The notes under the pieces are model-generated. The model saw nothing but the letters and a program-made list of their open reading frames with translations. It was not told the DNA's origin and did no database searches. DNA of 13,197 bases, from positions 1 to 13,197 of the forward strand of contig JAFTXB010000003.1 in assembly GCA_017461825.1 (NCBI GenBank), read 5' to 3'. Position numbers and translations under genes: made by a program. Every line of letters starts with the position of its first letter. Positions within the stretch are counted from its first letter, which is position 1. This DNA is from Clostridia bacterium (GTDB taxonomy: Bacteria > Bacillota > Clostridia > Oscillospirales > CAG-272). Positions 7,440 to 13,197 of the stretch are shown in pieces.

Positions 7440-10400
7440 ATGTATAAGAGAATTATATCTGTGCTTTTGATTTGTGCATGCTTGCTGACTATGATCGCAT
7501 GTAACCCAACACAGCAAGGTGAGGAACCCACCGGTTCCGATACAACTCTTTCTACCCCGGATACAGATTCGTCCACCCCGGGTACAGATTCGGTAGTTGT
7601 GTTTACAAAGGATGATATCAAAGATTTCAAAATTGTTTATTCAATTGACCTTGATAGCACGGAGGCGGTGTCGGTTCTTTCGGGGCACATCAAATCCATG
7701 TACGGTGCAGATATCATGTCAACAAATGACGTGATTGTTGAAAGCAATAATTCCATGCGCGAATGGGAGCACGAAATTCTGCTCGGTACTACCAATCGTG
7801 AGGAAAGTGCAATTTTTGGTGAATCTCTTCGCAACTACGATTACGGCTATGGTTATGTAAATGGAAAAATCGTTATTTATGCAGCAAATGACACTTTTTT
7901 GGTGAATGCCGTCAATTCGTTTGTATTGAATGTTTTGAATAAAAACAAAGATAAGGGTATTTTCTATCAGAGCGACCTGGAAGAAAAAACTCTTTATGCG
8001 TATCAAGTTGGCGGGTTGACCGTAAACGGTGTTGAGATTCGTGATTACGAAATCATCTATCCGGAAACTTCAACCTTGTTTGAAAAGGAAATGGCACAAG
8101 CCTTGCAATGTAGCATTCAGGAATTAACCGGCTGGGTAGTTCCGATGAAAAAGGATAGCGAAGCAAGAGAAAAAACAAATGCTATTCATGTAGGTAAAAC
8201 CAAATATGCAGAGGCGCTTGCTACTGTACAGCCGGAAAAGAATGAAGGTATTATTTGTAGCAACGGAACCGATGTAGTGCTTTACGGTAATGACATGACA
8301 GGGGTTGTCAATGCCACAAAGACATTGTCTTCACTTCTTTTAGATTCGAATGAATTTGGTGAAAAGAAAACTGTGACGATCAGCGAAACACTACATGCCA
8401 AAACTCCCGCATCTTATTCTACCATGAGCTTCAATGTTTATGGGGGAAATCTAACCGCTTTGCGTAAACAGAATGTCTTAAACAATATTTTGCGTTATCT
8501 TCCCGATACGGTTGGTATTCAGGAGTGTGCTCCGGGTTGGAAAACAGAGCTTATGGATAAGCTGTCTGATTATTATGGCTTTGCGGGAATGGAAGTCGAG
8601 AACGGAGTCTTTGCACAGAACATAGAAGGCGTTCCGATTCTATATGCCAAGGAAAAGTTCAATTTGATCGAATCGGGAACTCACTGGCTCACAGAAACTC
8701 CCAATCAGCCTTCAAAGTTGCCCGGAGTGGCGTACTATCGAGCTTACACTTGGGCGCTTTTGGAGGATAAAACGACCGGAGAACAATTCCTCCACTTGAA
8801 CACCCATTTGGATATCGGTGGAGATAAATATCGTTATGAGGAAGTTCGCTTGTTGATGGGATTCCTGCAAGAATATAACGATGTCCCCATCGTTATTACA
8901 GGGGATATGAACGCTTACTCTTATTCCGAATCGATGAAGCTTTTCGCCGAACACGGCTTGAAATCCGCTTTGGATTATTCTTCTCCAATGATTGAAAGAC
9001 CGAACACTAATTGGGTTGACTGGGTGTTCATCACAGGAGATTGCATGACCATGGTGAAGCATGAGATCGATGAAATGCTTTACAATGGCGTCTATTCTTC
9101 TGATCACTTTGCAGCTTATTCGGAATTTACCCTTCAAATTCCGGAGAACGGTGTGATTGATCACAAGTGGTATGTAGAGTTCAACACATATCCCGAGGAA
9201 TGGGTAGATGTTTCGGTTGATGTAACAGGATCTTTCTATGGACCTCCTGTTTACATCAGTTCGCTTGACCGTGATGAAGCAGGTCATGTTGAAATTCCTG
9301 CTAATTTGACCGAGATCAGCTTGGACAGCGTGGTATACACCGTTGTCAGAAGTGCTGCGGAAATGAACGCTCTTGTAGAAGCGGGCATTACGAAAAATGT
9401 CATTTTGGCGGCTGATTTGGATTACACGGGCTTGACCTTTAAGCGAATCAATCTGGCAGGTTCAAACATTATATTCGACGGCAACGGATATAAGATGTAT
9501 GGCTATGCGCTTACGGACGATACCACCGGTGCTTCAACCTTTACCGTTGCAAATGACCAAAAAACATACACCATCCGCAATCTTTCGGTTGGAACGGAAG
9601 ACAAGAAGGTTAGCTTGACCACATCGGCTACTGATGCAGGAACTTTGGTTGACGTTGTAGAAGGATGCAGCTTGATCATTGATAATGTGGATGTGTACGC
9701 AACGCTTTCTCTTACCCCTTCTGAAACGACTGTTGTACGTTGGGGCGGCTTTGTTGGATTTGCAAATCCCTATCATACTCAACCCGATGATGATGGAATT
9801 TTCCAGATGGCTGAGCTCGACGGAACGTTTGTTGTAAAGAACAGTAGTTTTAACGGTAGCATGAACTCCGAAGGTGCCAAGGCTTCAAAATATTTGAATT
9901 TTGGTGGAGTGGTAGGCGTTATAAACAAGCCGGCTTCTCTGGAAAATGTTACTGTAAATGCCATCATCAGCACTACTTCCAATGGATATGTAGGCGGTCA
10001 TATTGGCGCACTGATGTCTGCAGGAGACGTGAAGATGACGGATTGCGTATACTATGGAAGTATATTCTCTACACAAAGCGGTCAGTATGGTGGTATGATC
10101 GGTCGACGCGAGGAAGAGAATATCGGTGGAGATCACGTTGGATATGTAACCTTGACCAGATGCTATAACTACGGTTCGATTTCCGGTAATGTTATAGCAG
10201 TTGCCGGAGGGATTATAGGAATCTGCATTGGTTCCGGTACTAAAACAGGAACTCCCAAACCCGCGTACACGGTAACGATGACAGACTGCGCAAACTACGG
10301 TAATATCTCTGTTGAAGAAGCTGCGGGAGGACTGATGTGTGGAGCATTGCAAAATGTTTCTGTTATTATCAGCAATTGCGCAAACTACGGTGATGTTACA

Positions 10401-12503
10401 TGTATTGGTACACTGAAAAATGTAGCAGGAATAATAGCAAGAGTGGATGGATATGACGGTACAAGCGTTACAGTGGAGAACTGCCTGAATGCCGGTGAGA
10501 TCAGTAGTACAACTTATGCGGCAGGTATTGTTGGTGTATCCTCAAGTGCGGCACCTTCTGTTTCCGTCAAGAATTCTATCAACCTTGGTTCATTGATCGG
10601 AAAATCAGGCACCGCAGGCATCATTGTGACAAGTACAAAAACAACGGGCACGTGGACGCTGGAGAACTGTGGCTCGTATGCGGTTTATCCTACTGAGGAT
10701 GATGCGGCAGTAAGACAGGCACTTGTTTCCGTAGGTAGCGGTCCCGCTACCGTTCAGAGCAATGGCGGTTTGTGGGCAGGCGACAATGCGACCTACGTTC
10801 AATCGCCCATTACGTATGACACAAAATCTATCTTGAACGTAGCTGCTTTGCTCAATGATACCTTTAAGGGCAGTGTTGGTCCGTTTATTCTCAATTCCAC
10901 AGGCAATGGATTTGTACTTGCCGGGGTTGAGCTCCTTGGGGCTCAGCAAGCGATTGCAGGCGAAAACAAGGGCGAATACCGACTGATTGGCGGTCTTGCC
11001 GGAGCTACACAACGCTATCTTGAAGTTGGCTTTGAGCTTGCGGTGAATGGCGAAAATCCGACCCTGTTGAAAACCATGTTCTTGAATCGCACTTTGAAGG
11101 CAACCGAAAATGAAAGTGAAGTGACATATTCTTCCGGTGATTTCAATTGCGGGTTCCTTTATACAGTGGAGCTTGGAAAACTGATTCCCACCGGCGGAAC
11201 GGTTACTGTTGCTGTTAATGCGTATGCAAAGAGTGGTGACGGTTCAGCTGTTTATCGTGGCGCTACCTACTCATTGACATTCACCGACGGTGCACTCGTC
11301 TCTGCTGTAATGGTGGCAGGGCCCACAGTAGAAGAAATAGAGATTCAAGACAACTCTGTGCTTACTGAAAAGAATGCCAACGGTTATTACGACATTCCCG
11401 CTGATCTCAAAACTGTAAAGATCGAGGGTGTTACTTACACTGTTATCCGCAGTGTAGAAGATTTGATCGCCATTGCACCCGAAGCCACGGATAACTACAT
11501 TTTGGCCGCCAATTTGGATTTTTCATCGAATCCGGCTGCATTTAAACAGATCGTATTAGGCTCATCCATTTTTGACGGAAACGGTTTTGCTATTTACGGC
11601 TATCAAATGGAATCGGCGAATTCCAAGGGAACCTTTAAAATTGTTAAAGGTATGGCAGCAGTAACGATTAAAAATTTGACACTTGGTAAAGCGGATAAGC
11701 CCCTTGCAATCGGCGATGCAAACACACCTTACGGTGATAATTTTGGCGTTGTTGCTTATAGTACAGAAAACGTTCCTGTTACATTTTATAATGTGCACGT
11801 TTATGCAGACATTTACAGCACCGGAAGCGGTAAACAAACCGGTGGTTTTGTAGCTAACATGGCAGGCGGCGGTTCGGCAACGAATTGCAGCTTTACCGGA
11901 ACTATCACATCAAGTGCTACCGGCAACATCGGCGGTTTGATTGCAAATGTTAACTCAAAAAGTTTTAAGATCGAAAATTGCACCGTAGATGCAAAAATTG
12001 CCGTTTCTTCCAATGCTAATATGGGGCATGGCGGAATAGTTGGAAAGTTTACTTCTGCCATTACGCTGGACATGACCAATTGTGTATTCAAGGGTTCTCT
12101 TACGGCTGAAGGTGGATATAATGGCGGCATGGTCGGATGGCAAGCAAATGGAACGCTCAATTTGGACAAGTGTTTGAACGCAGGCGATATTACCGGAACA
12201 ACCGGTGATGCCGGTATTGTGGGGACAATAGAAAAGGGAACTTGTACCATCCAAAATTGCGCCAATATCGGAAACACCAAAAAAGGAATGGTTTCTTTCG
12301 GAACAGCGACGCTGAAGAATTGTGTTTCCTACACAGAAGGTAGTAAGGAAATCTACGGCGCTGACGGAAAAACTTCTTCTGTTGAGATCAACGCTGCTCT
12401 TGAGGCAGTAAGAGGTATGTTCCCGACTATAACTTTTGCAGCCAATGATGACAATACTGCAATTGTTGTGGTTGAATCTAACGGTGCCGCAGCAGGCACA
12501 TAA
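7440..12503 (+). CDS. Giant surface lipoprotein: duplicated N-domain, EEP phosphoesterase domain, two GLUG-like beta-helix modules
   Basis: Encodes 1687 residues. GGAGG at 7427-7431 lies 8 bp before the ATG at 7440, so this start is preferred to the in-frame ATG at 7425, which overlaps the ribosome site. Lipobox MIAC gives a lipidated Cys21, then a Ser/Thr/Pro/Asp linker. Residues about 62-180 and 202-318 are two copies of one domain (D-F/Y-x-I-V/I-Y start, later an LGTT or VGKT segment, then VIYAAND or VLYGND), reminiscent of N-domains before some glycosidases. Residues about 328-565 are an EEP domain with all key sites: FN (331-332), GIQE (359-362), NTHLD (454-458), GDMN (488-491), WVDW (D527), SDH (554-556). 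Residues about 614-1150 and 1300-1687 are right-handed beta-helix modules with repeated NCxNxGxI..GGIVG-type (GLUG-like) turns; a beta-sandwich-like domain (about 1160-1290, LIGG and YLEVGFEL) lies between. Probably a cell-surface enzyme acting on a phosphoester polymer. Confidence 0.88.
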   Translation: MYKRIISVLLICACLLTMIACNPTQQGEEPTGSDTTLSTPDTDSSTPGTDSVVVFTKDDIKDFKIVYSIDLDSTEAVSVLSGHIKSMYGADIMSTNDVIVESNNSMREWEHEILLGTTNREESAIFGESLRNYDYGYGYVNGKIVIYAANDTFLVNAVNSFVLNVLNKNKDKGIFYQSDLEEKTLYAYQVGGLTVNGVEIRDYEIIYPETSTLFEKEMAQALQCSIQELTGWVVPMKKDSEAREKTNAIHVGKTKYAEALATVQPEKNEGIICSNGTDVVLYGNDMTGVVNATKTLSSLLLDSNEFGEKKTVTISETLHAKTPASYSTMSFNVYGGNLTALRKQNVLNNILRYLPDTVGIQECAPGWKTELMDKLSDYYGFAGMEVENGVFAQNIEGVPILYAKEKFNLIESGTHWLTETPNQPSKLPGVAYYRAYTWALLEDKTTGEQFLHLNTHLDIGGDKYRYEEVRLLMGFLQEYNDVPIVITGDMNAYSYSESMKLFAEHGLKSALDYSSPMIERPNTNWVDWVFITGDCMTMVKHEIDEMLYNGVYSSDHFAAYSEFTLQIPENGVIDHKWYVEFNTYPEEWVDVSVDVTGSFYGPPVYISSLDRDEAGHVEIPANLTEISLDSVVYTVVRSAAEMNALVEAGITKNVILAADLDYTGLTFKRINLAGSNIIFDGNGYKMYGYALTDDTTGASTFTVANDQKTYTIRNLSVGTEDKKVSLTTSATDAGTLVDVVEGCSLIIDNVDVYATLSLTPSETTVVRWGGFVGFANPYHTQPDDDGIFQMAELDGTFVVKNSSFNGSMNSEGAKASKYLNFGGVVGVINKPASLENVTVNAIISTTSNGYVGGHIGALMSAGDVKMTDCVYYGSIFSTQSGQYGGMIGRREEENIGGDHVGYVTLTRCYNYGSISGNVIAVAGGIIGICIGSGTKTGTPKPAYTVTMTDCANYGNISVEEAAGGLMCGALQNVSVIISNCANYGDVTCIGTLKNVAGIIARVDGYDGTSVTVENCLNAGEISSTTYAAGIVGVSSSAAPSVSVKNSINLGSLIGKSGTAGIIVTSTKTTGTWTLENCGSYAVYPTEDDAAVRQALVSVGSGPATVQSNGGLWAGDNATYVQSPITYDTKSILNVAALLNDTFKGSVGPFILNSTGNGFVLAGVELLGAQQAIAGENKGEYRLIGGLAGATQRYLEVGFELAVNGENPTLLKTMFLNRTLKATENESEVTYSSGDFNCGFLYTVELGKLIPTGGTVTVAVNAYAKSGDGSAVYRGATYSLTFTDGALVSAVMVAGPTVEEIEIQDNSVLTEKNANGYYDIPADLKTVKIEGVTYTVIRSVEDLIAIAPEATDNYILAANLDFSSNPAAFKQIVLGSSIFDGNGFAIYGYQMESANSKGTFKIVKGMAAVTIKNLTLGKADKPLAIGDANTPYGDNFGVVAYSTENVPVTFYNVHVYADIYSTGSGKQTGGFVANMAGGGSATNCSFTGTITSSATGNIGGLIANVNSKSFKIENCTVDAKIAVSSNANMGHGGIVGKFTSAITLDMTNCVFKGSLTAEGGYNGGMVGWQANGTLNLDKCLNAGDITGTTGDAGIVGTIEKGTCTIQNCANIGNTKKGMVSFGTATLKNCVSYTEGSKEIYGADGKTSSVEINAALEAVRGMFPTITFAANDDNTAIVVVESNGAAAGT
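7554..7595 (+). repeat. Two-copy 21 bp tandem repeat in the lipoprotein linker
   Basis: ACCCCGGATACAGATTCG and ACCCCGGGTACAGATTCG start at 7554 and 7575, one 21 bp unit apart. In frame they add one PxTDSST-like unit to the flexible linker after the lipid anchor. Such linker repeats change length easily by slippage. Confidence 0.75.
11370..11765 (+). repeat. Direct repeat copy 1: start of second beta-helix module of the lipoprotein
   Basis: This segment recurs at 12808-13197 in the next gene, in the same orientation and reading frame, about 1.43 kb downstream. Identity is loose at the left end and rises to the right; 11692 onward shares a perfect 62 bp run and the IFDGNGFAIYGYQM region a perfect 47 bp run. 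Copy 1 has 9 extra bases (3 codons) after YGYQM. The repeat begins at KNANGYYDIPADLKTVKI and is still running when the window ends. Confidence 0.95.
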
Positions 12504-12560
12504 GCAAAAGCAGGTTTTGAATAGACCTTTAAGCAATGCGCTGAGGCGAAGCACCTGCAA

Positions 12561-12592
12561 ACAGAGCTGGCAAATACGGTTTGCCGCTCTGT
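12561..12592 (+). other. Strong stem-loop between the two secreted-protein genes
   Basis: ACAGAGC (12561-12567) pairs with GCTCTGT (12586-12592), and GGCAAA (12569-12574) with TTTGCC (12580-12585). This makes a 13 bp stem with one bulged T and a TACGG loop. No T-run follows, so it does not look like a complete intrinsic terminator. It may partly terminate, protect the 3' end of the upstream message, or belong to a larger structured leader, since GCAGGT (12510-12515) can also pair with ACCTGC (12553-12558). Confidence 0.6.
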
Positions 12593-12605
12593 CGTCAGAA
12601 ACATT

Positions 12606-12634
12606 TTGGTATCTCTCACCTACCGAGATAAATT
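12606..12634 (+). promoter_or_regulatory. Candidate promoter of the downstream secreted-protein gene
   Basis: TTGGTA (12606-12611) and TAAATT (12629-12634) are exactly 17 bp apart, each a 4 of 6 consensus match. The -10 box sits in the centre of the inverted repeat at 12616-12646. The match is weak, but its position is suggestive. Confidence 0.3.
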
Positions 12635-12646
12635 CTCGGTAGGTGA
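12616..12646. promoter_or_regulatory. Perfect 13 bp inverted repeat: operator or leader hairpin
   Basis: Arms TCACCTACCGAGA (12616-12628) and TCTCGGTAGGTGA (12634-12646) are exact inverses around the 5 bp centre TAAAT. The right arm ends 35 bp before the ATG at 12682. As RNA it is a very stable hairpin without a following U-run; as DNA it is a symmetric site covering a possible -10 box. The sequence alone does not decide between the two. Confidence 0.65.
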
Positions 12647-12681
12647 TGGACACAATAAAAAACAAAAAAAGGAGAAAAGAC

Positions 12682-13197
12682 ATGAAAAAGCAAAGACTCT
12701 TATCCCTCTTGCTGGCAATCGCAACGGTGATTGCCATGATTCCATCCCTTGTTGTTGTGGTAGCAGCAGAAAGAACCGAAACCGATGTCGAACTTACCGA
12801 TGCCAATAAGGATTCCAGCGGCAAATATTATGTTATCCCCGCTAATGCCGACACCGTAAAGATCGGTGACGTTACTTACAAGGTTATCGACAGCGTAGAT
12901 GCTTTGATCGCCATTGCATCTGCGGCTACGGGCAACTACATTTTGGCTAATGATTTGAATTTTTCAACGAATCCAACTGCATTTAAACAGATCGTATTGG
13001 GCTCTTCCATTTTTGACGGAAACGGTTTTGCTATTTACGGCTATCAAATGGATTCCCAAGGAACATTTAAAATTGTTAAAAATGAAGCCGCAGTAACAAT
13101 TAAAAACTTGACACTCGGTAAAGCGGATAAGCCCCTTGCAATCGGCGATGCAAACACACCTTACGGTGATAATTTTGGTGTTGTTGCTTATAGTACA
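12682..13197 (+). CDS. Secreted GLUG-like beta-helix protein, 3' end outside the window
   Basis: The first 172 codons are in the window and the frame stays open to the last base. AAGGAG (12669-12674) lies 7 bp before the ATG. Residues 1 to about 29 are a Sec signal peptide (KKQR, then LLSLLLAIATVIAMIP, ending near VVAA) with no lipobox cysteine, unlike the two upstream lipoproteins; it is therefore released or anchored by a missing C-terminal part. From about residue 43 the sequence follows the second beta-helix module of the upstream lipoprotein: KIGDVTYKVIDSVDALIAIA, then FKQIVLGSSIFDGNGF and LGKADKPLAIGDANTPYG are identical or nearly so. There is no N-terminal duplicated domain or EEP domain before the module. 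It probably binds or displays on the surface; enzymatic activity cannot be judged without the rest. Confidence 0.88.
   Translation, partial: MKKQRLLSLLLAIATVIAMIPSLVVVVAAERTETDVELTDANKDSSGKYYVIPANADTVKIGDVTYKVIDSVDALIAIASAATGNYILANDLNFSTNPTAFKQIVLGSSIFDGNGFAIYGYQMDSQGTFKIVKNEAAVTIKNLTLGKADKPLAIGDANTPYGDNFGVVAYST
12808..13197 (+). repeat. Direct repeat copy 2: module shared with the upstream lipoprotein gene
   Basis: Second copy of the segment at 11370-11765, in frame in the next gene. It starts at KDSSGKYYVIPANADTVKI and runs to the window edge, so its true right boundary is unknown. Differences are mostly single bases, many silent, plus the 9-base deletion after YGYQM and one extra codon near the left end. 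The gradient from loose to near-identical suggests duplication followed by gene conversion of the right part. Confidence 0.95.

Noticed and set aside
8712..9287. A 191-codon minus-strand frame opposite the EEP domain
   Set aside because: The sense strand carries all conserved EEP motifs, while the antisense translation has none and no ribosome site.
10286..10390. Repeated TGCGCAAACTACGG words as a possible CRISPR or DNA repeat array
   Set aside because: They are in-frame codons of the repeated CANYG turn of the beta-helix. Spacing follows the protein repeat and the sequence between is coding.
11955..12824. A 289-codon minus-strand frame across the end of the lipoprotein gene and the next gene
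   Set aside because: It is antisense to two clear coding regions and crosses both intergenic hairpins. It is open by codon bias of the sense strand, and its Ser/Cys-rich translation has no domain.

Overview
The window looks like a piece of a Gram-positive chromosome from the class Clostridia, probably a gut or rumen species known mainly from assemblies. The reasons are strong AGGAGG-type ribosome binding sites, a TTG start, Sec lipoprotein signal peptides with acidic Ser/Thr-rich linkers, an intrinsic terminator, and the mix of AraC regulator, clan-type glycosidases, family-1 solute-binding lipoprotein and large GLUG-type secreted proteins. This is inference from gene style; no marker gene is present. 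No tRNA, rRNA, CRISPR array or transposase was seen.

Layout. Positions 1-123 are noncoding as far as can be told. A cytoplasmic (alpha/alpha)6-barrel glycosidase of the GH63 type (124-1350, minus) and an AraC-family regulator (1528-2343, plus) diverge from a 177 bp promoter region. A hairpin-rich spacer ending in an intrinsic terminator (2667-2716) and an AT-rich stretch with an extended -10 promoter follow (2344-3023). A plus-strand cluster then runs to the right edge: a GH95/GH65-like glycosidase (TTG start, 3024-5042), a cytoplasmic endonuclease/exonuclease/phosphatase (EEP) protein (5064-5819), an extracellular solute-binding lipoprotein (5851-7371), a 1687-residue surface lipoprotein (7440-12503) and the 5' part of a secreted protein cut by the window edge (12682-13197+). 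The first four are spaced 21, 31 and 68 bp apart and read as one operon. The last is 178 bp further on, behind two strong inverted repeats.

How the parts may work together. The layout is that of a small glycan-use locus: a surface protein that cleaves or binds a polymer, a solute-binding protein that hands the product to an ABC importer, two cytoplasmic glycosidases, and a regulator. The unusual element is phosphoester chemistry on both sides of the membrane. One EEP enzyme is cytoplasmic and a second EEP domain is embedded in the giant lipoprotein, between a duplicated N-terminal domain and two beta-helix modules. A phosphate-bearing or phosphodiester-linked glycan is one possible substrate, but nothing in the sequence fixes it.

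The right end also shows recent duplication. About 390 bp encoding the second beta-helix module of the lipoprotein are repeated, nearly identical in places (62 bp and 47 bp perfect runs), in the start of the next gene.
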